Shown here: positions 26,324 to 36,009 of the stretch, piece by piece
How positions within the stretch are numbered: the first letter of the stretch is position 1
Layout of the letters: each line of letters begins with the position of its first letter
Assembly (NCBI GenBank): GCA_002361955.1
Contig: DESK01000011.1
Span: 1 to 64,000, forward strand
Length of the DNA stretch: 64,000 nt
Reading direction: 5' to 3'
Source: Lachnospiraceae bacterium UBA3316
GTDB taxonomy: Bacteria > Bacillota > Clostridia > Lachnospirales > Lachnospiraceae
Made by a program: the position numbers and the translations under genes
Notes under the pieces: generated by a model
Seen by the model: the letters and a program-made list of their open reading frames with translations, nothing else
Databases searched by the model: none
Told to the model about the DNA's origin: nothing

Positions 26324-28111
26324 ATGAAAAAAGCAAAGGGCTGTAAGCACAGGAGGATCAAGGAGTCAATCGTAAAGAAGTTATTCCGGACGTATCTGGC
26401 CTGGACGATGATGTGTATTTTTGCGATTTTATGCGGTACCGTCCTTTATGTAGGCCATGTGATTGATTCCAATGTGATGGAGACCCAGAGACAGCTGACG
26501 CTGAGTATCAATCAGAACATCGAGAATTATTTGCAGGACATGGACAGCTTTTCCATGGAGATTGTGAGATCAGAAGAATTTCAGGAGCTGGTGCAGGAAA
26601 GCCTTCCGGCATATTATGAGCAGGGACGCAGCACGGCAGATCTCTTTTCACAGCTTTACAGCAACGCCTACAAGATGATCCAAAATAATTATCAGGTGGG
26701 CGTGGTGTCCGACAAGGACTATTATATTTGGATGGGCAATGAATATTATATCGACAGGCTGCAGGGAAAACGGCCGGACGTTTACAAAGATTATGAGATG
26801 GACGGAGGGGCCGTGGTAAAGTATGCCGAAAAGAATGTATTCCTGGAGGCCAGCAAGGGGGAGCGTAAGATATCGGGAAATGAGAGGCCCAAAATCACCC
26901 TGGCCAGGAGCTTTGGAAGAAAGGACCTTTTGTATAACGGGTCTTCGATCTTAGAAGTGCAAATGGATGCGGAGGAGTTTGAAAGGGATATTTTGCGGCT
27001 GGCCTCTGCCAAAAAGGATACGGGGCTTCAGATCCATATTTTGAACGCTGACGGAGAGTCGATCCTGTCTGAGACGGAATGGGACGCCAGAGGGATTCTG
27101 GAGAACCATGGGTGGAAGGCGGGAACATACGAGGAGAACGGGGATTACATTTACGTGTACCAGATTTTCCACTCGGAAATCTATGTGGTCTATAAGATTT
27201 CCCTGTTTGATTACTATAATCAGTTTCTGGTATTTCTGGGAATCGCGGGGATCGTGTTCCTGGTGGTAGTGGCGCTGATGATCGCGGTGAGCTATTATGT
27301 GTCCAGGAAACTGACAAGGCCGATCCGGGCCTTATGCACAGAGCTGGAGAACGTGGATCTGGCCAGGGGAAGAAAGTATCAGCCTCTGGAGACGGATATC
27401 TATGAGCTGGACTACTTGTCAAAGGCCATCGAAATGCTGAATGTTAAGCTGGAGGAATCCATGGGCCGGATCATCGCCATGAGGGATTATGAGAACCATG
27501 CCAGGATGCTGGCGCTGCAGGCGCAGATGCAGCCCCACTTTTTCGTCAATACGCTGACGACCATGGGAACGATGGCGAGCCAGAGCGAGGACTGGGAGGT
27601 GGCCAGGATGTGTACCAATCTGACACAGATGTTCCGCTATATTTCCGTGGAAGCGGCGGACGGGGTGCGGTTTTATGAGGAGATCAAGCAGGTGGACCGC
27701 TATGTGGAAATTATGAAGGAGAGGTTTCCGAAGGCGGTGGTGGAGATCGATATCCCCCTGGAAATGATGAACCTGAAAATCCCGAAGCTGACGATCCAGC
27801 CCCTGGTGGAGAATTCCTTTAAGTACTGCAACAGGAGCCGTCCCGTGATCCGGGTGTCGGGAAGCATATCCCGGGAAAAGGGATGGAGTGTGAAGGTGAC
27901 GGATAACGGAGAGGGATTTTCTGAGGAGAAGGCGGCGGAGATCCTGAAAAGGTGTGAGGAAGTCCAGGAGCATTCCAAGAGCCTTTCTGTGGAGATTGAC
28001 GGCATGGGACTGGTGAACGTATACGCGAGGCTTCAGCTTTTTTATAAAGAGGATATCCTGTTTCGGATGAGCAGGGAAGGAATAGAGATAGGAGGAAGGA
28101 TATGTGAGTAG
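26324..28111 (+). CDS. YesM-like sensor histidine kinase
   Basis: 595 residues. TM1 is at about 24-46, then a large extracellular domain (about 50-290), TM2 at about 300-325 and HAMP (VSRKLTRPIRAL). The His_kinase domain has His405 in ALQAQMQPHFFVNTL, the variant H box of LytS/YesM kinases. HATPase follows with QPLVENSFKYC and DNGEGF. Such kinases sense extracellular glycans or derivatives and work with AraC-type response regulators. The partner follows directly with an 8-bp overlap. The second regulator at 29904 has no kinase of its own. Confidence 0.9.
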   Translation: MKKAKGCKHRRIKESIVKKLFRTYLAWTMMCIFAILCGTVLYVGHVIDSNVMETQRQLTLSINQNIENYLQDMDSFSMEIVRSEEFQELVQESLPAYYEQGRSTADLFSQLYSNAYKMIQNNYQVGVVSDKDYYIWMGNEYYIDRLQGKRPDVYKDYEMDGGAVVKYAEKNVFLEASKGERKISGNERPKITLARSFGRKDLLYNGSSILEVQMDAEEFERDILRLASAKKDTGLQIHILNADGESILSETEWDARGILENHGWKAGTYEENGDYIYVYQIFHSEIYVVYKISLFDYYNQFLVFLGIAGIVFLVVVALMIAVSYYVSRKLTRPIRALCTELENVDLARGRKYQPLETDIYELDYLSKAIEMLNVKLEESMGRIIAMRDYENHARMLALQAQMQPHFFVNTLTTMGTMASQSEDWEVARMCTNLTQMFRYISVEAADGVRFYEEIKQVDRYVEIMKERFPKAVVEIDIPLEMMNLKIPKLTIQPLVENSFKYCNRSRPVIRVSGSISREKGWSVKVTDNGEGFSEEKAAEILKRCEEVQEHSKSLSVEIDGMGLVNVYARLQLFYKEDILFRMSREGIEIGGRICE

Positions 28112-29642
28112 ACATATCAAGGCCCTTGTAGTAGAGGATGAGATCAAGATCGGAAACTACATAAAGAATAAAATAGAATATCTGGATTCCGGGTTTCGCG
28201 TCCAGGGCGTGGCGGAAAACGGAAAGCAGGCCCTGGAGATGATCAAAAAAAGCCAGCCCCAGGTAGTGTTCACAGACATCTCCATGCCGGAGATGGACGG
28301 GCTGGAGCTGTCCCGGCTGATCAGGAATACGTATCCGGAGGTGCTTGTGGTCATCATATCGGGCTATTCCGATTTCGAGTATGCGCAAAAAGCTATCCGC
28401 TACGGCGTGTTTAACTATCTTTTAAAACCGCTGGAGGACGAAAAGCTGAGCGATGTGCTGATCGATATCAGGAAAAGCCTGATGAATGAAGGCAATGGAC
28501 GGGAGCGGGCATTGCTCTATTCTGACGGATATGTCCTTAACAAAGAAGGGGCGAAGTATATTATTTTGTACGTCTGCGTCGGAAATATGATCTATGATGT
28601 GCGGGAGAGGGAATTGACGGAGCATTACCGGAGGGCGATGGAGGAGATCCCTTGGAGGGCGGTCATGGACAAGCTCTGCGGGGAAACGTATGCCTGGTAT
28701 CTGGCAGATGAATACGCCTGCAACCAGAAGGTCTGTGGCATCCAGCTGCCGGGAGAGCCGTCGGAGACACCGGAGGATGTGGCCGGGCACCTGCTGGAGC
28801 TGCTGCAGGGCTATACGCATCTGGCGGTACATATGATCCTGGCAGAAAAGCCCATGGAATATGAAAAGGTATGGAGCAGGGTGAAGCAATTCCGGTTTTT
28901 GATGCAGAAAAAGCTGGCAGCCGCAAAAACCCAGCTCCTGGTGGCGGAGAGGCAGAAGGAACACCCGCAGAACGTCCTGGAAATCGTGAAAATAAAGGTA
29001 AACAGCTATATGAAGAACTATTTTATCTCCACGGATCTGAAGGGCTTCGGCGAAGAAATACAGAAGGTCCTGCAATATATGATGCAGAACGGCGCGAGCC
29101 AGCAGGAGATCGAGAAGGTGTGCCTTTACGTGATAAAGCTGCTGGAGTTTTCTGATAAGAGCGGCGATTTCGGCTTCCTGGAGGAGATGGAGAGGCGGAT
29201 GCAGGTCGCCATCGGGCTGTCCGAGACGGAAGAGGAGCTGAATGGCCGGATGATGGAGTGCTTTCGGGAAATCGAACGCTACATGGAGCAGCTTTATGAG
29301 AAAAAGATGGAATCCAGGGTGCTGGAATATGTGGATAGAAATTTCCTGACGCTGGAGAGCCTCGAGCAGGTGGCCGATGTTTTTGGATATAATTACACCT
29401 ATCTGTCCCGGCTGTTTAAGAAGATGGCCGGCATGTCTATGAATAAGTATATCGCGGAAAAGAAGATGAATATGGCAAAGCGGCTGCTTAAGGAAAATCC
29501 CGGTATGCGGATTGAAGAAATCTGCGAATTGTGCGGCTATAGTGACTGCAGGTACTTTGGGCGGGTCTTTAAAAACCAGTTCGGAGTGACGCCCAGTGAG
29601 TACAGATGCAGCGATACAGCTTCTGACGGATCTTTAAAATAG
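28104..29642 (+). CDS. YesN-like response regulator with AraC DNA-binding domain (1)
   Basis: 512 residues with a GTG start at 28104 inside the kinase 3' end, preceded by GGAGGAAGGA. The receiver domain (1-125) has phospho-acceptor Asp58 (VVFTDISMPEMDG) and Lys in LLKPLED. A long helical middle region of about 270 residues is followed by an AraC HTH pair at the C-terminus (SLEQVADVFGYNYTYLSRLFK; CGYSDCRYFGRVFKNQFG). It is the likely target of the kinase upstream and controls sugar-use genes. A palindromic terminator follows. Confidence 0.92.
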   Translation: MSRHIKALVVEDEIKIGNYIKNKIEYLDSGFRVQGVAENGKQALEMIKKSQPQVVFTDISMPEMDGLELSRLIRNTYPEVLVVIISGYSDFEYAQKAIRYGVFNYLLKPLEDEKLSDVLIDIRKSLMNEGNGRERALLYSDGYVLNKEGAKYIILYVCVGNMIYDVRERELTEHYRRAMEEIPWRAVMDKLCGETYAWYLADEYACNQKVCGIQLPGEPSETPEDVAGHLLELLQGYTHLAVHMILAEKPMEYEKVWSRVKQFRFLMQKKLAAAKTQLLVAERQKEHPQNVLEIVKIKVNSYMKNYFISTDLKGFGEEIQKVLQYMMQNGASQQEIEKVCLYVIKLLEFSDKSGDFGFLEEMERRMQVAIGLSETEEELNGRMMECFREIERYMEQLYEKKMESRVLEYVDRNFLTLESLEQVADVFGYNYTYLSRLFKKMAGMSMNKYIAEKKMNMAKRLLKENPGMRIEEICELCGYSDCRYFGRVFKNQFGVTPSEYRCSDTASDGSLK

Positions 29643-29652
29643 TAAAAAACCC

Positions 29653-29699
29653 CCGCACAGCAGCCGGCTGCTGTGCGGCTGGGTAAAAAATTCTTTTTT
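29653..29699 (+). terminator. Palindrome/terminator between the two YesN genes
   Basis: A perfect 13-bp inverted repeat without loop (CCGCACAGCAGCC at 29653-29665 and its complement at 29666-29678) is followed 12 nt later by TTCTTTTTT. A-rich sequence and a C run on the left side would give a T run for the opposite strand too. Confidence 0.7.
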
Positions 29700-29830
29700 C
29701 TTTTCAGAATCGTAAGAAATCTGGTTCAGTTTTTCCCTAATTTTTCAGTGTAGATATTCCATGATACGTACTTTTTGGCAGGTTAATGTACTTTTGCACA
29801 TGAAAAAGCAAAAGAAAAGCACTTATTCTA

Positions 29831-29858
29831 TTGCTTTTTACTAAAATTCGTTTAAAAT
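29831..29858 (+). promoter_or_regulatory. Promoter of the second YesN-like gene
   Basis: TTGCTT at 29831-29836, a 16-nt spacer and TAAAAT at 29853-29858. Confidence 0.45.
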
Positions 29859-29903
29859 ATAGTTAATGAGTAGGGAGAGGGATGCCGTAACAGGAGGAAG
29901 GAT

Positions 29904-31460
29904 ATGAAGGAAAGAGTTGGACAAAAGATAAAAGCGATTGTTGTGGAAGATGAGGAGAAGATAGGCAGGTATATCAGTGAGAAGATCGAATCGCTGGATC
30001 CGTCCATTTCGGTAGAGGGAACGGCGGCCAACGGAGTGGAAGCGCTGCAGCTGATCGAGAAGTGCTGGCCCCAGGTCGTGTTTACGGATATTAATATGTC
30101 GGTTATGGATGGGCTGGAGCTTGCGAAAACCATTAAGGAAAACTATCCGGGAATCATCGTTGTCATTATATCCGGCCACTCAAAATTTTCTTATGCGCGG
30201 CAGGCGATCCAGTACGGGGTGTTTAATTATATATTGAAGCCCATAGAGGATGAAGAGCTGTCTGACACGCTGTATGACATACGAAAGGCCCTGTCATACA
30301 GCCGGCGGGAACAGGAACGCCAGATCCTTTATTCTGATACGACGATGCTCCAGAAAACGGGTTATATCAGGTATATGATCTTTTCTGTGTGCATCGGCAA
30401 TCTGATGTATGACGGGAAGGATCCGGCGCTGGCCAGGTATTATGGGGATCAGATGCGGCTGATTCCCTGGAAAGAGATTATGGGGGAGGTCTGCGGGGAC
30501 AGATGGAACTGGTTTTTGGCGGATGAAGAGCCGGTGAACCAGAAGATCGCCGGCATTCAGATCAAAGAGGGCGATGCGGTTTCTGTCAATGGCCTGGCCT
30601 ATAAGCTCAGTGAGGAGATCACAAGGCAGGCAGAGCCTGCGGTACACATTTGCTGTCCCAAAGAGGCGGTGACAAATGACAAGATCTGGGATACGGCAAA
30701 ACACCTCCGCTACAGGATGCAAAGAGAGCTGGTCGCGTGCCAGAGGCAGATCCTGGTGGAGAAGGAGGATGACGGGCAGGAAAAAAATATGATGGAAATC
30801 GTGAAAATGAGGCTCGGCAGTGATATTAAAAATTATTTCCTCACTATGGAGAGGAAGAACCTGACAGATAATATCCAGTCCCTGCTGTCCTACATGATCC
30901 AGACGGGGATGACCCAGTCCAGCCTGGAAAAGGTGTGCCTGTATATTTTAAAGCTTCTGGAGTTTTCGGAAGGGTATCATGACGCGGAGTTTTTAAAGAA
31001 TCTGCAGATGAGCCTTCAGCGGGGGATCGGCCTTGCCGCCTCGGAGGGAGATCTGCTGCAGCAGATGGAAGGATTTTCCTCAAAGATTAACGGCTATATG
31101 AACCGTATCTTTGATGAGAATATCGAGGAGCGGCTGCTGGGCTACGTGGACGCCCATTTCCTTACGATGGAAAACTTAAAGGAGGCCGCGGACGTCCTGG
31201 GGTACAATTATGCCTATCTGTCGCGGCTGTTTAAAAAGATAACGGGAATGCCCGTTACGCGCTATATCACCGAAAAAAAGATCAATATGGCCAAGGAGCT
31301 TCTCATCGCCCGTCCCGATATCACACTGGAGGAAATTAGCGGAATGTGCGGATACTATGATACCAGCTATTTTATCCGGGTATTTAAAAAACACACCGGC
31401 GCGACGCCGGGCGAATACCGTATGGATCAGACAGGGGAGCCCCAGGAGCTGTTGGAGTAG
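29904..31460 (+). CDS. YesN-like response regulator with AraC DNA-binding domain (2)
   Basis: 518 residues, a clear paralogue of the gene at 28104: same order (receiver with Asp62 in VVFTDINMSVMDG, long helical middle, C-terminal AraC HTH with ENLKEAADVLGYNYAYLSRLFK) and matching segments throughout (FNYILKPIEDEELSD against FNYLLKPLEDEKLSD). It has its own promoter and GGAGGAAGG ribosome site but no kinase. It may share the kinase at 26324 or be driven by an unlinked one. The two probably arose by tandem duplication. Confidence 0.92.
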   Translation: MKERVGQKIKAIVVEDEEKIGRYISEKIESLDPSISVEGTAANGVEALQLIEKCWPQVVFTDINMSVMDGLELAKTIKENYPGIIVVIISGHSKFSYARQAIQYGVFNYILKPIEDEELSDTLYDIRKALSYSRREQERQILYSDTTMLQKTGYIRYMIFSVCIGNLMYDGKDPALARYYGDQMRLIPWKEIMGEVCGDRWNWFLADEEPVNQKIAGIQIKEGDAVSVNGLAYKLSEEITRQAEPAVHICCPKEAVTNDKIWDTAKHLRYRMQRELVACQRQILVEKEDDGQEKNMMEIVKMRLGSDIKNYFLTMERKNLTDNIQSLLSYMIQTGMTQSSLEKVCLYILKLLEFSEGYHDAEFLKNLQMSLQRGIGLAASEGDLLQQMEGFSSKINGYMNRIFDENIEERLLGYVDAHFLTMENLKEAADVLGYNYAYLSRLFKKITGMPVTRYITEKKINMAKELLIARPDITLEEISGMCGYYDTSYFIRVFKKHTGATPGEYRMDQTGEPQELLE

Positions 31461-31472
31461 AGGGGGCGGACT

Positions 31473-32363
31473 ATGGAAAAATACATACAGGCTGCGGTGG
31501 AAACGCCCAAGAAGCTTGCCCATTTTCTGAGCCAGGATATGGGCCTGACGAAACGCCAGATCCGGCAGGCGAAATTCCGGCAGGAGGGGATCTGCGTCAA
31601 CGGGATCCGCAGCCGGGTGACGGATGTGCTCAAGCCGGGGGATCAGGTGCGGGTGCTCTTGGAGGAGGGAGACCGGGAGTCTTCCCAGCTGGTGTCCCTG
31701 GAGGGAGAGCTTTCCGTTTTATATGAGGATGAGGATATCCTGGCGGTGGACAAACCGGCAGGGCTTGTGGTGCATCCCTCCGGCGGCCATTACGGGGATT
31801 CCCTGGCAAACCTGGCCGTGGGATATTACAGGAAGCAGGGGATGGCCGTGAAGATCCGCCCGGTGGGGCGGCTGGACCGGGACACCTCCGGCATCGTGGT
31901 TTTCGCGAAAAACCAGGTGGCGGCAGCCAGGTTATCTGCCCAGAAGGCGGACGGAAGATATCAAAAGACGTATCTGGCCCTGGCAGAGGGCGTTCCGGAG
32001 CCGCAGAAGGGCACGATCTGCGCGGCCCTTGTCCGGGATGAGGAACATCCGATGAAGATGCGCACGGCAAAGGAGGGCCTTTTGGCGGTAACCCACTATG
32101 AAGTGGCGGGAGATTTTGGAACCTATTCTCTGCTGCGCATTGTGATCGAGACGGGGCGCACCCACCAGATCCGTGTGCATATGTCCTCGGCGGGCCATCC
32201 GCTGCTGGGAGACCGTCTGTATGGGACGGACACAACCATCGGCCGCGGGGCCCTCCACGCGGCAGCCTGCCGCTTTTTTCAGCCCTTTACGGGGGAAGAG
32301 ATCCTTCTTAAGGCCAGGCTGCCGGAGGATATGCGGAGGCTCATTCCTTTTCCATCCGTTTAA
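31473..32363 (+). CDS. RluA-family RNA pseudouridine synthase
   Basis: 296 residues. An N-terminal S4-like domain (FLSQDMGLTKRQIRQAKF, GICVNG) is followed by the RluA catalytic core with GRLDRDTSGIVVFAK, which holds the catalytic Asp, and ETGRTHQIRVHMSSAGHPLLGDRLYG. It isomerises uridines in rRNA or tRNA; the target cannot be read from sequence. It begins 12 nt after the YesN stop. Its 3' end overlaps the convergent MATE gene by 23 bp. Confidence 0.92.
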   Translation: MEKYIQAAVETPKKLAHFLSQDMGLTKRQIRQAKFRQEGICVNGIRSRVTDVLKPGDQVRVLLEEGDRESSQLVSLEGELSVLYEDEDILAVDKPAGLVVHPSGGHYGDSLANLAVGYYRKQGMAVKIRPVGRLDRDTSGIVVFAKNQVAAARLSAQKADGRYQKTYLALAEGVPEPQKGTICAALVRDEEHPMKMRTAKEGLLAVTHYEVAGDFGTYSLLRIVIETGRTHQIRVHMSSAGHPLLGDRLYGTDTTIGRGALHAAACRFFQPFTGEEILLKARLPEDMRRLIPFPSV

Positions 32364-33705
32364 GCTCCGGCAGCACGGTTGCCAGCATGGTGAGAAAGCA
32401 CAGGCCTCCGCCTAGGACATTGGATACGGGCTCTGCCATAAAGACGCCGTCTGTTCCCAGGTGGAGGGCGTAGGGCAGCAGGTAGGTCAGAGGCACCACG
32501 ATAAAGACCTTTCGCAGCAGGGAGAAGAAAATCGCCTGCTTCTTTTTATTTAAGGATTTGAATACGGTCTGCCCGATATACTGAAAATCCATAAAGATAA
32601 AGGCCGAAAAATAGAGCTTCAGGGAGGGGGCCGTGGCGGCGATCAGGGAAGCGTCGGAGCTGAAGATTTTGATCAAAAGCTCCGGCACCAGGGTGATGAC
32701 GCTCCAGGCCACGCCGGTGTAGGCCAGGGTGAGAAGCATCATGACGACGCCGGCTTTCCGCACCCTGGCAGCCTGCCTGGCTCCGTAGTTGTAGCTTAAG
32801 ATAGGTGAGGAGCCCTCGCTGACAGCGTAGATGGGCGTCTCGATCACCTGCCGGGTGCTGGAGATGATGGTCATGACGGAGATGTAGAGGTCTCCGCCGG
32901 TGGAGGCCAGCACGCTGTTGCAGCAGACGGAGACAAGGCTGTTGGTCAGCTGCATGATAAAGCCCGCGCTTCCCAGGCTTACGATATCCCGGATCCGGGA
33001 GGCATTTTTCCTTAGCTCTGAAAAGGAGAGGAGGCTTACCTGGAACTCTGCCCTGTTCCGCAGGAAGTAAACCACAAAGGAAGCGGAGAGTACCTGGGAG
33101 ATGACGGTGGCGATGGCGGCCCCCTGTATGCCCAGCCCAAGGACAAAGATAAAAACGGGATCCAGCAGGATGTTGGCCGCTGCGCCAATGACGACCGACA
33201 GCATTCCCATGGTGGCGTAGCCCTGGGCATTGATAAAGGGGTTCATGCCTGTGGAGACCATGGCCGGAAGGGTGCCCAGAAGATAGATCATCAGGTAGGG
33301 CAGGGCGTATTTCATGGCGTCCGCGGAGGCCCCGAACAGGGTGAGAACCGGCCGGGCAAAGAGAAGCCCCGCGGCCATCAGCAGCAGGGCGGCGCCGCAT
33401 AGCAGGGTAAAGGAAACGTTCATGACCGTCTTCGCATTTGCGTGGTCTTTTTTCCCGCGGCTGATCGAAAAGATAGGCGCGCCGCCGCTCCCGAACAGGT
33501 TGGCAAAGGCGGTGATCATCATGATAATAGGAAAGCACAAGCCTACGGCCCCCAGGGCGGCCGTCCCCACGCCCCGGATTCTGGCGATGTAGATCCGGTC
33601 CACGATATTATAAAGAAGGCTTAAAAGCTGGGCTGCCAGCATGGGGAGTGCGGCATTTAAAATATTGCCCGCTACCGTTCCTTTCTCAAAATCAATTCTC
33701 TTCAT
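32341..33705 (-). CDS. MATE family efflux transporter
   Basis: 454 residues. The start is set at 33705 (MKRIDFEKGTVAGNIL) because AAGGAGT precedes it on the minus strand; the longer upstream frame has no site. Twelve membrane segments are expected. Family signatures include PMLAAQLLSLLYNIVDRIYIA at the start of the first bundle and NPFINAQGYATMGML in the middle. It exports drugs or metabolites in exchange for Na+ or H+. Its last 23 bp overlap the end of rluA on the other strand, so the two messages are antisense there. Confidence 0.93.
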   Translation of the reverse strand: MKRIDFEKGTVAGNILNAALPMLAAQLLSLLYNIVDRIYIARIRGVGTAALGAVGLCFPIIMMITAFANLFGSGGAPIFSISRGKKDHANAKTVMNVSFTLLCGAALLLMAAGLLFARPVLTLFGASADAMKYALPYLMIYLLGTLPAMVSTGMNPFINAQGYATMGMLSVVIGAAANILLDPVFIFVLGLGIQGAAIATVISQVLSASFVVYFLRNRAEFQVSLLSFSELRKNASRIRDIVSLGSAGFIMQLTNSLVSVCCNSVLASTGGDLYISVMTIISSTRQVIETPIYAVSEGSSPILSYNYGARQAARVRKAGVVMMLLTLAYTGVAWSVITLVPELLIKIFSSDASLIAATAPSLKLYFSAFIFMDFQYIGQTVFKSLNKKKQAIFFSLLRKVFIVVPLTYLLPYALHLGTDGVFMAEPVSNVLGGGLCFLTMLATVLPELKRMEKE

Positions 33706-33872
33706 GTATCCTGACTCCTTCCGCTGTAATGTAGAACGTAACGGCCCAGCCGCAAAATGGCGGCCCGTTACCAAAAACATCTCCAGTATACCATGGGCCA
33801 GGGGACAGGGGGACAAAAAAGTGGCTGGCGGGCCCTTCCCTTCTGGAAATTCGGATATAATGTATATTTTTT

Positions 33873-33901
33873 TTGAAAAATAGCCGTTTAAACTAGATAA
33901 T
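33873..33901 (+). promoter_or_regulatory. Promoter of the rnfC2-metV-metF cluster
   Basis: TTGAAA at 33873-33878, a 17-nt spacer and GATAAT at 33896-33901. The predicted leader is about 140 nt. Confidence 0.6.
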
Positions 33902-34046
33902 GTAGCCAATATGTGGTATGCTTAACTATGCGACAAATGCAAAGCGGATCAATCTGTCCCGGAGGCTTTTCCCGTCACGTTTGGAGGGGGGGAAGAGAAG
34001 GGACAGATGAAGAGTTACGTATGAATTTGAGGAGGAAGGTGAGCAA

Positions 34047-36008
34047 TTGGAGAATTATACCAAGTACAAGTTGAAGAGCAGGGAGGAGTTAGCTTCCGTA
34101 CTGGAGGGAAAAGATCATCTGTTCATCATTGCTTGTAACAAGTGCTTTAAGGAATTTGATACTACCTGCGAACCAGACTGCGGCGAGCTTGAGCAGATAG
34201 CGGCCGAACAGGGGAAGACGGTTACGGGCAGCGTAAAGGTAGACTTTCTGTGCAACAAGATTCAGACAGAAAAGAAGCTTGCGGGCCTGATCCCGGAGGG
34301 AACCGAGAATGTTCTTGTGGCTTCCTGCGGACTGGGAATCCAGACGGTAGCGGACCTGGCGGGAATGCCCGTCTTTGCGGCCAGCAATTCCCTGAATTAC
34401 AGAGGCCATCACGGCATGGCGCTGACGAAGAAAAGCTGCGATGCCTGCGCCCAGTGTTATCTGAATGTGACGGGAGGCATCTGCCCCATCGTGGACTGCT
34501 CCAAGAGCCTGGTGAACGGCCAGTGCGGCGGCGCGAAGGACGGAAAATGCGAGGTTGACAGCAGCAAGGACTGTGCGTGGGAGAAGATTTACCAGAGGCT
34601 TGAAAAACAGGGCCGCCTGGAGGAGTTTTTACATCAGCCTGTGCAGATCCGTGACTATTCGAAGGTAAACGTGAAGGTGATCAGGGAGTATGTACAATCC
34701 GTCCGGGAGAACCGGCTGGCGGGCTATTACGGCGGCGTGCATCCCTGCGAGCGTAAAGAGTCCACGGAGCATCTGCCCCTTGTGAAATTCCCGGATCCCA
34801 AAACCGTGGTGATCCCCCTGTCCATGCATGCCGGCGCTCCGGCCAATCCCGTGGTGCAGGTAGGCGATACGGTAAAGGTAGGACAGAAGATCGGTGAATC
34901 GGCGGCCTTTATCAGCAGCAATATCCATTCCAGCGTAAGCGGAACGGTGACGGCCATCGAGAACCATGGCCATGCTACGAGAGGCGAGTGCCTGTCTGTC
35001 GTAATCGAGTCCGACGGAAAAAATACGCTGCATGAGTCTGTACAGCCCCACAAGGATATCGAGGAGCTGACGCCCGATGAGATCGTAGAGATCGTCCGGG
35101 AGGCCGGAATCGTGGGCATGGGAGGCGCGGGATTCCCCACGTCGGTAAAACTGAAACCGCCAAAGCCCATCGACACGGTTTTGCTGAACGGCTGTGAGTG
35201 TGAGCCTCTGCTGACGGCGGACCACAGGGTACTGCTGGAGTACGCGGACGATGTGATTTATGGCCTGAAGGCTGTCATAAAGACGGTAAACGCTGAGAAG
35301 GGCCTGATCGTGATTGAGGACAATAAGCCGGATGCCATCGAGCTTTTGCAGGCTAAGACGGCAGACTGTGAAAATATAGAAGTTGTAGTGGCAAAGACGA
35401 AGTACCCGCAGGGCGCTGAGAAGATGCTCATCAAGCGCGTGATGAAGCGCCAGGTGCCAAGCGGCGGACTTCCCGCGGATGTGGGATGCGTGGTGAGCAA
35501 TATCAGCACGGTGAAAGCCATTTCCGACGCGATCCGTAAGGGACTGCCCCTGATCGAGCGTGTGGTTACGGTGACAGGCGAGAGGCTTGTGAAGCCCGGC
35601 AATTACATCGTAAAGATCGGTACGAACACAAAGGACCTGATTGATTACTGCGGCGGCACCACAGGGGAGGACATCACCATCAAGGCCGGCGGCCCCATGA
35701 TGGGCTTCGTATTAAACGATACCAATGTGCCGATCATGAAGGGTTCCAACGGCATTATCGCCGTGGATACGGACCATACAGCAGAGCAGCCCTGTATCAA
35801 GTGCGGCCGCTGTGTGGATGTCTGTCCGATGGAGCTTTCCCCGCTGTATTTCGCGAAATACGCCGACGAGGAGAACTGGCAGGGTATGAAGGATAAGAAT
35901 GTCATGGATTGTGTTGAGTGCAGGTGCTGTGAGTATATCTGTTCCTCCAAGATTCCATTAGTCAGCAAGATCAAAGCTGGAAAAACTGCGGTAAGGGGGA
36001 TGAAGTGA
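34047..36008 (+). CDS. rnfC2: RnfC-like subunit of a methylene-THF reductase complex, with N-terminal MetV-like domain
   Basis: 653 residues. It starts at TTG 34047 after AGGAGGAAGG; no in-frame ATG is near. Residues 1-205 resemble MetV (VTGGICPIVDCSKSLVNGQCGGAKDGKCEVD is matched nearly word for word by the next gene), with clustered Cys. Residues about 235-653 are RnfC-like: biotinyl-like fold, NADH/FMN region (GIVGMGGAGFPTSVKL, NGCECEPLLTADHR), SLBB domain and two 4Fe-4S motifs (CIKCGRCVDVCP, CVECRCCEYIC). In acetogens such as Acetobacterium woodii, RnfC2, MetV and MetF form an NADH-oxidising methylene-THF reductase; the same three genes lie here together. It would feed electrons to MetF in the Wood-Ljungdahl methyl branch. 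Confidence 0.9.
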   Translation: MENYTKYKLKSREELASVLEGKDHLFIIACNKCFKEFDTTCEPDCGELEQIAAEQGKTVTGSVKVDFLCNKIQTEKKLAGLIPEGTENVLVASCGLGIQTVADLAGMPVFAASNSLNYRGHHGMALTKKSCDACAQCYLNVTGGICPIVDCSKSLVNGQCGGAKDGKCEVDSSKDCAWEKIYQRLEKQGRLEEFLHQPVQIRDYSKVNVKVIREYVQSVRENRLAGYYGGVHPCERKESTEHLPLVKFPDPKTVVIPLSMHAGAPANPVVQVGDTVKVGQKIGESAAFISSNIHSSVSGTVTAIENHGHATRGECLSVVIESDGKNTLHESVQPHKDIEELTPDEIVEIVREAGIVGMGGAGFPTSVKLKPPKPIDTVLLNGCECEPLLTADHRVLLEYADDVIYGLKAVIKTVNAEKGLIVIEDNKPDAIELLQAKTADCENIEVVVAKTKYPQGAEKMLIKRVMKRQVPSGGLPADVGCVVSNISTVKAISDAIRKGLPLIERVVTVTGERLVKPGNYIVKIGTNTKDLIDYCGGTTGEDITIKAGGPMMGFVLNDTNVPIMKGSNGIIAVDTDHTAEQPCIKCGRCVDVCPMELSPLYFAKYADEENWQGMKDKNVMDCVECRCCEYICSSKIPLVSKIKAGKTAVRGMK

Positions 36009-36009
36009 T

